A stretch of 64,000 bases of DNA. Origin: a bacterium BMS3Abin14. GTDB taxonomy: Bacteria; BMS3Abin14. The notes beneath the pieces were generated by a model, which was given only the letters and a program-made list of their open reading frames with translations, was not told the DNA's origin and did no database searches. Within the stretch, counting starts at the first letter, position 1, and the number at the start of each line of letters is the position of its first letter. The stretch is from contig BDTG01000004.1 in NCBI GenBank assembly GCA_002897695.1, forward strand, positions 11,752 through 75,751, written 5' to 3'. Shown here in pieces: positions 46,109 through 53,366 of the stretch. The position numbers and the translations under genes were made by a program.

Positions 46109-47401
46109 TCAACCCTGAGGTGGTCTTGAGGTAGTCCTGTACGCCGCGGACGGCGCTGCCCTCCACGGATACAGGATTGGGAGCCGGTAGAGGATAAAAC
46201 GATACACCACCACGAACAGGGCAAACAATGTTACCGATATGATCAGTTCGAACGGGTGGGGGATTTCCTGATAAAGGTTCCAGTTGAAACTGATCAGGGC
46301 AGTATCCAGACGGTTCATCACCACACCAAAAATGGTGAGAAAAGCGGTAAACCGGGCCAGACCTACGCTGTTTTTCCTGATGGCGATGGAGAAGAGGATG
46401 AGGGGAAGAATTACCCCAAGGAAGATCTCCAGCATGAACAAACGACCCCAGCCGGTTGCCAGATAGGCCCACTCGTTGTCATGGGCAATCCCTATAAGCT
46501 TGATAGCCAGGTAGGTTATCAGAGCCATGGCTGAGCCTTTGGCCAGACTGATGGTAATGGTCCCGAGATTATCCAGAAACTCACGGCTGCATCTCCAGGC
46601 CATGGTTTTTTCAACAATGGTGCTCACCGCAATGATCATGCACAGCCCCGCGAATACCGATGAACAGAGAAAAAATATCCAGAGAAACTCCTGCGAATAC
46701 CAGAGTGGATGCACCTTTCCCGGCGCATAGGTAAAGAGGGCTCCCAAGGCCCCCTGGTGGAGAGTTGACAGGATAATCCCGGCCACGGTCAGCCCGATGG
46801 TCCCACTTTTTATAAACTTCTTCGCGTTGGGCCAGTTGATCCATTCAAAAAACGACTCGGAAACTTCCATCATCTGCACTGACAGGTAGATCGCAACATG
46901 CCACCCGACCAGAAAGAGGACAGCAGCCGTACCCCAGGAAACAAACATGGGATAGTAGAGCCGCCACGGACGCCCAAGATCCATCAGGAGGTAAATAACC
47001 GCAAAGGAATATCCCATCAATCCGTTGAGCAGCGCCAGTTGCAATATGGGCTTGAATTTGCTCTGGCCAAACAGTTCCACCGCAGTACCGAGCAGAAACC
47101 CAGAGGCGGAGAGTGGGACCATTACGAAGAGTCCGAAACCCAGGAAAAGACCCCACGGATAATCGTTGGAAGCGCGGGTAACGGCGCCGAGGCCCGCGGC
47201 ATACCTGTACAGGATTAGAGGAAAGCCCACGGCAAAGATCAGGGCTATGACCCAATTGAACGGGTTATGCAGGACCTGCCGCAAGTACTCCCTGGGCGAG
47301 AATCCCAGCAGAAGTTTCTGCCTGAAGCTCCACGTATGGCCATCATCAGGATCATTCAGAGAGTCGATCGGCCTAAAGCCATTTTCCACAAGGCGGTTCA
47401 T
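46109..47401 (-). CDS. NrfD/PsrC-family quinone-interacting membrane protein
   Basis: 430 residues with nine or ten transmembrane helices (e.g. NWVIALIFAVGFPLILYRY, FLGFGLFVMVPLSASGFLL, PIIDL-like loop PMFVSWGTAAVLFLVGWHVA). This is the NrfD family that passes electrons between quinone and a periplasmic iron-sulfur partner. It overlaps the stop of the 4Fe-4S gene by four bases, and the five-heme cytochrome lies before that, giving a quinol:cytochrome electron path. No molybdopterin subunit is nearby. Confidence 0.93.
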   Translation of the reverse strand: MNRLVENGFRPIDSLNDPDDGHTWSFRQKLLLGFSPREYLRQVLHNPFNWVIALIFAVGFPLILYRYAAGLGAVTRASNDYPWGLFLGFGLFVMVPLSASGFLLGTAVELFGQSKFKPILQLALLNGLMGYSFAVIYLLMDLGRPWRLYYPMFVSWGTAAVLFLVGWHVAIYLSVQMMEVSESFFEWINWPNAKKFIKSGTIGLTVAGIILSTLHQGALGALFTYAPGKVHPLWYSQEFLWIFFLCSSVFAGLCMIIAVSTIVEKTMAWRCSREFLDNLGTITISLAKGSAMALITYLAIKLIGIAHDNEWAYLATGWGRLFMLEIFLGVILPLILFSIAIRKNSVGLARFTAFLTIFGVVMNRLDTALISFNWNLYQEIPHPFELIISVTLFALFVVVYRFILYRLPILYPWRAAPSAAYRTTSRPPQG

Positions 47402-48345
47402 TCTCCCTGGCCCTCCTCTCCATTATGCGGCTCTTTATCTTCCGTTTCTTCCTTTCCCCCGGTCGCCAGCAGGTGAAATCCCATAAACATGGCGGGCCAG
47501 ATGGCCAGGACCATCGGCACGGTGGAAAGGAAACTCTTTGCGTTGTCCAGGATCGGATGGTGCTGAAGGGTGGTGTCGAAACCCACCTGGTCGAAAGGAA
47601 CGCCGGAAAGGTACATCCAGGACGTTCCGCCTACCTCCGTCTCCCCGTAGACATAGTCTATATACTTCTCGGGTTCCGACCGGATCCGCTCATGGGCGAT
47701 CTTTATGAGGGTTTTCCGGTGGCCAAAGGTGAGGGTCTCCTGGGGGCAAGCCTCTACACAGGCGGGAGGCTTCCCATATTTCAGGCGGGTGTCGTAGCAG
47801 AAGATACATTTTCTTATCCTGGGCTCGAAAGCGCTGGAATAGGAGAATGCCGGGATTCGGAAGGGACAGGCGATCATGCAGTTTCTGCATCCGACACAGA
47901 CATTCGGGTTGTAGATAACCGCTCCCTCATCTGTCTTAGTGTAGGCGTTGACGAAACACGAGGTCAGACATGCCGGTTCGTTGCAATGGTTGCACTGGAT
48001 CTTTCGATAGACCGGCCCGCCTGATCCCTCCGTCTCATATCGGTTGACGACCGTGTAGGCCCCCTCGTCGGTTCTGCGCTTCTGTGTGCCTTCGTGGAAG
48101 GTCTGGTCAAAAACCGAAGGATCGTCGAAGGGAAGGTCGGGCTCAGGAAGGCCCTGTTCCAGGTTGCACGCCGCCTCGCAGGTTCGGCAGCCGACACACC
48201 TGGTCAGGTCCACCAGCACCCCCATCCCCTCCGGGTAACCCTCGAACTCAGCCATGCCCAGGGCATTTTTGGTTGAGAACAACACCAGGGCGCTGCCGCC
48301 GGCAACGGTTGCCTTCAGGAATCTTCTCCGGCTTATACCACTCAT
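47398..48345 (-). CDS. Tat-exported 4x[4Fe-4S] ferredoxin subunit (HybA/DsrO/NrfC-like)
   Basis: 315 residues from the ATG at 48345. The twin-arginine signal SRRRFLKATVAGG opens the protein. Four cluster motifs follow: CVGCRTCEAAC, CNHCNEPACLTSC, CVGCRNCMIACP, and CIFCYDTRLKYGKPPACVEACP. A C-terminal transmembrane helix (LAIWPAMFMGFHLLA) anchors it, as in HybA. It links the NrfD protein with the five-heme cytochrome in the periplasm. Confidence 0.94.
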   Translation of the reverse strand: MSGISRRRFLKATVAGGSALVLFSTKNALGMAEFEGYPEGMGVLVDLTRCVGCRTCEAACNLEQGLPEPDLPFDDPSVFDQTFHEGTQKRRTDEGAYTVVNRYETEGSGGPVYRKIQCNHCNEPACLTSCFVNAYTKTDEGAVIYNPNVCVGCRNCMIACPFRIPAFSYSSAFEPRIRKCIFCYDTRLKYGKPPACVEACPQETLTFGHRKTLIKIAHERIRSEPEKYIDYVYGETEVGGTSWMYLSGVPFDQVGFDTTLQHHPILDNAKSFLSTVPMVLAIWPAMFMGFHLLATGGKEETEDKEPHNGEEGQGE

Positions 48346-48396
48346 AATGTTCCAGCCCCCTTTCCATGTCGCAAGACGATCCCTTTCCATGAGAAC

Positions 48397-48924
48397 CTAT
48401 TCATGCTGCCCTCCGATCCCGCCGCCTGAAGGCGCATATTTGCCGGAATGATAGAATTTATTGCCCGCATCAGTCCTTTTGTGACAGTCCGTACACCCTG
48501 AGGGCGCTCCCATTTCAACGTGGCAATTGAGGCATCTCAGGTGATAGGCGCCTTTGAGTCCAGGTATGTCGTTATGAAACCGATCCGGATCGGACTCCAT
48601 CGCCTTGATATGTTTTGCGGTGAAAGGATCTTTAACGTGGCAATCCGGGCAAGCCGCGGAGGATGTGCCTTTGTTATCCGAATGGCATTTCGCACATTTT
48701 TTCTCCGCAACGTTCGCTCCAAACGCGTGATGATGGCAGACAGAGCAATCGTCCGCGATGTTCATGTGCATCGCGTGGTCAAAATCCACCCCACCGTAGA
48801 GGTTGGACAGGGAGTCTATCAGCAAGGATGAGGGCGGATCACCGGCGGCGCCGAAAGTTGGACCGGCGATAAAAAACAGCGCCACGATCATCCCTGCCAG
48901 TGCCCATTTCCTTCTCCTTTTCAT
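48397..48924 (-). CDS. Five-heme periplasmic cytochrome c (cytochrome c3 family)
   Basis: 175 residues from the ATG at 48924 (GGGAGG upstream). A signal peptide (ALAGMIVALFFIAGPTFG) is followed by five CxxCH motifs: CSVCH, CAKCH, CPDCH, CLNCH, and CTDCH. The distal His residues expected for bis-His heme are present around them. It is 51 bases upstream of the ferredoxin subunit and probably receives its electrons for release to the periplasm or to the outer-membrane conduit. Confidence 0.92.
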   Translation of the reverse strand: MKRRRKWALAGMIVALFFIAGPTFGAAGDPPSSLLIDSLSNLYGGVDFDHAMHMNIADDCSVCHHHAFGANVAEKKCAKCHSDNKGTSSAACPDCHVKDPFTAKHIKAMESDPDRFHNDIPGLKGAYHLRCLNCHVEMGAPSGCTDCHKRTDAGNKFYHSGKYAPSGGGIGGQHE

Positions 48925-48955
48925 CCGTTCGTCCCTCCCATGGTGTGCAGACTCG

Positions 48956-49153
48956 TTATTTATCATGTCTCTCATGTTTCCCGACATCCCCCCGGTATTT
49001 GATAACGTCCCTGTAAAATATCGGAAACACTACGAAAAACCCGAGGCAGATAAGGTATTCGACGGCCTTGACATAATTATAGTAGTCCACAAGAGTGTGT
49101 ATCTGCACCAATCTGCCGATGAAATCGAAAAACTCTGTTATCAGATGGACCAT
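48956..49153 (-). CDS. Small single-helix membrane protein
   Basis: 65 residues; AAGGAG upstream of the ATG at 49153. A hydrophobic helix (about residues 30-48, VEYLICLGFFVVFPIFY) lies between polar ends. No family recognised. It lies 31 bases before the five-heme cytochrome gene. Similar small proteins are frequent in NrfD/cytochrome modules and may help assembly; that role is inferred. Confidence 0.7.
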   Translation of the reverse strand: MVHLITEFFDFIGRLVQIHTLVDYYNYVKAVEYLICLGFFVVFPIFYRDVIKYRGDVGKHERHDK

Positions 49154-49174
49154 GGAATATCTCCTTTTTCGCTG

Positions 49175-49432
49175 TTATTCGCCCATCCGGGTGGATTCGG
49201 TCGCCGGGATCTCTTTTCTGGAATGGCCGGTCACCAGCGCCTTCATGAAACCAAGGAACAGCACAAGGGCCGGGACCAACTGGGCCACAACGATCAGCGC
49301 ACAGACACCGATAAAGATGCTTACAAGAATTCCGCTCTTGTAAACCACCGAGGTGTCCACGGCGAACGCCGGGCTTATGGCCGCCAGAACCGCAGCCAGA
49401 GCCAACGAGATTGTCGAGATAACCGTTTTCAT
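49175..49432 (-). CDS. Small membrane protein with signal peptide, paralog A
   Basis: 85 residues. A signal-like start (VISTISLALAAVLAA..AFA) is followed by a hydrophobic segment IFIGVCALIVVAQLVPALV and a charged tail. The motif IFIGV..Q.L.PA.VLF is shared with the gene at 49932, so the two are paralogs. SD GGAGAGG lies 11 bases before the ATG. Function unknown. Confidence 0.75.
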   Translation of the reverse strand: MKTVISTISLALAAVLAAISPAFAVDTSVVYKSGILVSIFIGVCALIVVAQLVPALVLFLGFMKALVTGHSRKEIPATESTRMGE

Positions 49433-49453
49433 TTTAATCCTCTCCTTTCCGTC

Positions 49454-49888
49454 CTACCCCTGTTGCATCTCCCCGCTCGGTTTCCCCGGCAGGACCTTTC
49501 TGGACAGCCTCCTGTCCGTTGAGTTATCGAAGGCACAGTGGACCACCTGTCTCAGTTCCTCCCTGTCATCGCTGTTAACGGGCTTTAAGGCATGGTAGAA
49601 GATCCCCTCTCGACGGAACCTTCGGATGAGGGGCAGGGACTCCTCATTTGATACGAGGATAATGATCAAATCCCGGTTGCACCTCTTCAAAAGGGGGATA
49701 ATTTCCCTTGCCGATAATCCGTCGAACTCACTGCCCAGCAGGATGACCTTGGCCTCTTTCTTCAGGACATCACGAAGGACCACATCCACGGAATCCGCCT
49801 CGATAACCTCGTACTCGCTCCTGCTGAAAAACCCGGCGATCCGTCTGCGAGTCTCCTCATCCTTGTCCGCTACGAGAAGAAGCTGCAT
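49454..49888 (-). CDS. Receiver-like domain protein lacking the phospho-acceptor Asp
   Basis: 144 residues from the ATG at 49888. The fold reads as a response-regulator receiver: LLVADKDEE (acid pair), then AKVILLGSEFDGLSAREII where the phospho-Asp is expected, and the conserved Lys in HALKPV. The acceptor position is Gly (LLG in place of LLD). So it cannot be phosphorylated the usual way. It sits inside the electron-transfer operon between the two small paralogs. Confidence 0.8.
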   Translation of the reverse strand: MQLLLVADKDEETRRRIAGFFSRSEYEVIEADSVDVVLRDVLKKEAKVILLGSEFDGLSAREIIPLLKRCNRDLIIILVSNEESLPLIRRFRREGIFYHALKPVNSDDREELRQVVHCAFDNSTDRRLSRKVLPGKPSGEMQQG

Positions 49889-49931
49889 GGTCCTTCCCCC
49901 TTTCCAGGAAATACCCTGGCAGGTCATCCAA

Positions 49932-50180
49932 TCAGGAGACGCCGGACTTTCCATTCTCCGTCGCTCTCCCATGGTTTTTCGCCTTTCCGAAAATGGCCAC
50001 CAGCATAGACCCGAAAAGAACCATAGCCGGGATCAACTGGAAGGCAACAATGGCAGCGATAACTCCGATAAAAATCCATCCAATTAGACCGATGCCCCCA
50101 CTTTCTGCGCCGCTCGCAGCAAAAGCCGAATTCGCGCACAGGAGGGTCATCAACGTTACGACTCGAACCGTGTTTTTCAT
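49932..50180 (-). CDS. Small membrane protein with signal peptide, paralog B
   Basis: 82 residues from the ATG at 50180 (GGAGG upstream); a GTG nine bases earlier overlaps that site. A signal segment (VVTLMTLLCANSAFA) precedes a Gly-rich stretch and the helix IFIGVIAAIVAFQLIPAMV. Related to the gene at 49175 by order and motif. It is the first gene of the operon downstream of the sigma-54 promoter. Confidence 0.78.
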   Translation of the reverse strand: MKNTVRVVTLMTLLCANSAFAASGAESGGIGLIGWIFIGVIAAIVAFQLIPAMVLFGSMLVAIFGKAKNHGRATENGKSGVS

Positions 50181-50238
50181 TGTTCTCACCTCCTTCGTTC
50201 CAGGAAAGCCTCCTGTTCCCCTTGTCGCTTCTCTTTAC

Positions 50239-50254
50239 GCATAAAACGTTCCAA
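50239..50254 (-). promoter_or_regulatory. Sigma-54 promoter of the cytochrome/NrfD operon
   Basis: On the minus strand TTGGAACGTTTTATGC gives GG and GC exactly ten bases apart, matching TGGCACG-N4-TTGC at most key positions. The start codon of the first gene is about 60 bases downstream. Confidence 0.65.
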
Positions 50255-50275
50255 CAGGTGAGTTAATCTTGCCTG

Positions 50276-50312
50276 GTTACGTAACACATTGAAATTACAA
50301 GATTTTACGTAA
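50276..50312. promoter_or_regulatory. Two TTACGTAA palindromes upstream of the sigma-54 promoter
   Basis: GTTACGTAAC at 50276-50285 and TTACGTAA at 50305-50312, with centres 28 bases apart, lie 25-60 bases above the -24 element. Paired palindromes are typical enhancer sites for a sigma-54 activator; they are closer than the usual 100 bases. Confidence 0.5.
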
Positions 50313-50448
50313 TAAACGGGTGGAAGTGAATTCGCTGTAATTCGGCTATATGTATATATTTTTTATACATTTAACGGCTATTATGGACCGCAGGGAGGTT
50401 TTGAATATACTAAACACCTTAAAATTAAAGGCTTTTACGATCACCATC

Positions 50449-50485
50449 GGGGGGTATACGAAAAACGTGCCCCCTCATATTTTTC
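50449..50485 (+). terminator. Orphan intrinsic-terminator-like hairpin
   Basis: GGGGG(TA)TACG - AAAAA - CGTG-CCCCC forms a stem with a two-base bulge, followed by TCATATTTTTC. No gene on the plus strand ends just before it, so it may end a short noncoding transcript of the divergent region, or be a chance. Confidence 0.35.
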
Positions 50486-50512
50486 TTCCCTTCTGAATGG
50501 ACCATCTCATTA

Positions 50513-50578
50513 CTCTCCCTCTCCCCCTGGGAGAGGGCAGGGGTGAGGGCAACCTACCACCCTCCCCTAAGTCCCCTC
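50513..50578 (-). repeat. Dispersed 66-bp GC-rich repeat, copy B
   Basis: Inverted relative to 21246-21311, with about 58 of 66 positions identical. It lies between the divergent NrfD operon and the GAF histidine kinase. Confidence 0.75.
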
Positions 50579-50775
50579 CCCTCAAGGGAGGGGAATGTTG
50601 AGGAGAAGCCAGGTGGGGGGAACACCCCATCCCTGTTAAATCATGCCTTTACCTGCGATAAGGGCCGCATTATCCGGATTAACCATTTTCTATTCATTTG
50701 TGATAAGTTTTGTCGGTCAGTGGATTATTCACACTCATGGGTACTGCAGGTTTTACTGGGGGGACACCGAACACC

Positions 50776-52977
50776 ATGACCAGGAGAATCCCGGAAAACA
50801 TTTTCCTCGAGATGGGTGAACTGCTGAACTCCAGCCTCGATGAGACGAGTATACTTCGAACCTTCTGCAACAAGATTCTGTCCCTGTTCGAAGCGGAAAG
50901 GGTCTCTATCCTTGCGGTGGACCCTCAGGGAAAGAAACTGACACTCACCGCATGGGCGGGCAGATACCCTGAGGATTTCGGCGGGGTCAGCATACCCATT
51001 GGAGAAGGGGTGGCAGGTTGGGTCGCGGCAACGGGAGAAAGCCTGTTGGTCCAGGACGTCCGAAAGGATCCACGATTTCCTGACCCCTTTCCGGACCGAT
51101 ACAGGACCCGGTCCTTCATCAGCGTTCCCCTCAAGAGTCGCGGAAAACTCCTTGGAGTCCTTAACGTTACCGATACATCCCGGAATGCAGGTTTTTCCGA
51201 TGAGAACCTCAGTATTCTCAACCCCCTCGCCCTGCAGGTAGGCATGGGGATGGAAAATCTTCTCTTGAAAGAAAGGTCGGATTTCGGGGGCACCGGACTA
51301 TCCACCCTCACATCGACTATCAGGAGCATCAAGACAGATGTCATCGACATGGAGAACGGGTTGATTCCGAGTCTGATGCGAGGAGTTGAATCTGTACTCA
51401 ATCCACAATTTCACATTATTCTGATGGGCGAAATGGGATCCAACCGTGCCTGGGTGGGACGTTCTTCAAGGAATGGCCTCTCCGAGGTGTCGGTCATGGA
51501 TTATTCTTCCGGTTTAAGACTGTATCAGTCCCTTTCGACAATGTCGCTCCACTCCCCCATGCCGGACCATCCTTACCTGAGGGAACCCGGGATCGAGTGG
51601 GAGCTGGTTCTGGAGGAAAAGCTGAACCTCGTCAGAAGTGTCCTTCCTCCCAGGCCAGACATCTTCGGGATAAGCCTGGGGGCGATCCTCGACATGGATC
51701 CGGAAACCGGCGGCATCCTGCGTCATTTACAGAACCTCATCATAATGTTTGGAGGCCTCGTTATGGAGAGTATTTCAGACAGGTCACAGATTCGAAAACT
51801 GGACCACCTGAAAACCGAACTCATATCCACCGTCTCCCACGAACTCAGAACTCCGTTGACATCCATTCAAGGTTTTTCGGAACTGGTTCTTCGTGGCGAT
51901 GGTATTCCTGACCCGCAGCGAAAGTATCTGTCCATTATCAACAGTGAAAGTCAAAGGCTCAACCGCCTCATCAATGATTTTCTGGATCTGGCACGCCTGG
52001 AATCCGGGCAGTTGAATCTCGTCAAGGAACCCATGGACCCGGTGCAAGTCGTGGAGAGCGCGGTGCGGCTGCTTAAACCCCAGACGGAGGCGGGAAAGGC
52101 TTTCGTACACCTCGACTGTCGGCAGAAACTGCCCTGCCTTATCGCCGATCGGGATCGAATCGAGCAGGTTCTTGTCAACCTTGTAAGCAATGCCATCCGA
52201 CATGGGGGCTCCGGGGTCCATATCAGCATCACGGTTCAAAAACATGCCGGCAATACGGTATTCGAGGTAAAGGACGATGGGCCGGGCATCCCCGAGGAGG
52301 AGCACGGCCTGGTTTTTACACGTTTCTACCGCGGCATTCTCGGCAGGGACGATGATGAGGAAGCAGGCGGGGATAAGGGAACAGGGCTGGGCCTCGCCCT
52401 GACAAAGGAGATCGTTGAACAACATGGAGGAACAATCTCTATGGAAAGCGTTCCCAACGAGAGGACTGTTTTTCGGTTTTCCCTGCCAACAAGGGGACTC
52501 ATTCGACCCCATAGCGGCATTGTAGCCTGGGATCCGGGAGACGAGGGTTTTTCCATTGACCTTGCGGGGAGGCTCTCAGAGGGAAAAACGGTTGGGGTAT
52601 TGACCATCCATGTCAATCCAATAGCCCCGATCAACGAAGCAGAAGCGGAGTTATCCGTAGAGAGGATCGAGGAGATTGAGGAACTCATCACCTCAACCCT
52701 CCGAACCCGCGGCATGGAGGACGATTTCATCCAGAGCCGGCCCCAGGCCGAATTCGTTGTCCTCACTTACGCCTCGATGGTGGATGAATACGCGGCGGGC
52801 CTTCTCAAGGCATTCACTGACCGCTTTGGTGATGTGTACGAACTGGCCATTGGTGCATCCATCTCGGAAGGAATGGACAAAAAAGATAACGGGGACCTTC
52901 TGAAGCTTTCCAGACAGGCCTGTCTTTTCGTCGAAAGAGACCGGGGAACCGGGTACCTCAAAAACAGGAGGATGTAA
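50776..52977 (+). CDS. GAF-domain histidine kinase with degenerate GGDEF-like C-terminus
   Basis: 733 residues. GAF at about 15-165 (VSIPIGEGVAGWVAATGE, FISVPLKSRGKLLGVLNV). A linker follows, then HisKA with STVSHELRTPLTSIQGFSEL near 355 and HATPase with LVSNAIRHGG, KDDGPGIP, and GTGLGLALTKEI. The last 150 residues (LTIHVNPIAPINEAEAEL, then PQAEFVVLTYA and ELAIGASISEG) look like a GGDEF fold whose catalytic motif is replaced. Start at ATG 50776 is likely; an ATG at 50737 is possible. No transmembrane helix, so cytoplasmic. Confidence 0.85.
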   Translation: MTRRIPENIFLEMGELLNSSLDETSILRTFCNKILSLFEAERVSILAVDPQGKKLTLTAWAGRYPEDFGGVSIPIGEGVAGWVAATGESLLVQDVRKDPRFPDPFPDRYRTRSFISVPLKSRGKLLGVLNVTDTSRNAGFSDENLSILNPLALQVGMGMENLLLKERSDFGGTGLSTLTSTIRSIKTDVIDMENGLIPSLMRGVESVLNPQFHIILMGEMGSNRAWVGRSSRNGLSEVSVMDYSSGLRLYQSLSTMSLHSPMPDHPYLREPGIEWELVLEEKLNLVRSVLPPRPDIFGISLGAILDMDPETGGILRHLQNLIIMFGGLVMESISDRSQIRKLDHLKTELISTVSHELRTPLTSIQGFSELVLRGDGIPDPQRKYLSIINSESQRLNRLINDFLDLARLESGQLNLVKEPMDPVQVVESAVRLLKPQTEAGKAFVHLDCRQKLPCLIADRDRIEQVLVNLVSNAIRHGGSGVHISITVQKHAGNTVFEVKDDGPGIPEEEHGLVFTRFYRGILGRDDDEEAGGDKGTGLGLALTKEIVEQHGGTISMESVPNERTVFRFSLPTRGLIRPHSGIVAWDPGDEGFSIDLAGRLSEGKTVGVLTIHVNPIAPINEAEAELSVERIEEIEELITSTLRTRGMEDDFIQSRPQAEFVVLTYASMVDEYAAGLLKAFTDRFGDVYELAIGASISEGMDKKDNGDLLKLSRQACLFVERDRGTGYLKNRRM

Positions 52978-53305
52978 GGGCAGATCTCGAACCTGCGACC
53001 CGTGACCATCAATTTTTTCCGAAGGGGAAAAATGTTATGTGTGGGATCAGTTCCACCCGGGACGGCCGCCGCAATATGCCCGACTCCCTCTGGCCGGATG
53101 CCCGAAGGGAGACGGAGGATTAACGCGCTTGAGCAGTCCATATTCCCCTCCATGAAAAACCGCGGCAAGGGGATGATGGAAGCCCTTCAGGAAAGGGAGA
53201 GAAGGGGCCTTTTCCGCCTGAAACATATCAAGAACGGAAAGGCTGGGACAATTGGCCGGTATGAAGGCGCTGGAAAGGAACCTGACAGGGAAAAGAATCA
53301 AATAA
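52978..53305. other. Gap after the GAF kinase
   Basis: A 328-base stretch between the kinase stop and the terminator at 53306. One plus-strand frame (53002-53424) runs through it but overlaps the terminator and the cytochrome gene end and has no family likeness. Nothing else was seen. Confidence 0.4.
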
Positions 53306-53332
53306 GGGGGGCGGCCATTCAGGCCGCCCCCC
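53306..53332. terminator. Bidirectional intrinsic terminator
   Basis: GGGGGGCGGCC (53306-53316), loop of five, and GGCCGCCCCCC (53322-53332) form a perfect 11-pair stem. T-rich sequence follows on the minus strand (TTATTTGATTCTTTT) and CTTT on the plus strand. It ends the multiheme lipoprotein operon. Confidence 0.85.
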
Positions 53333-53366
53333 TTTCGGATCGTAAGGATTTTCTCCTTCTTTTACA

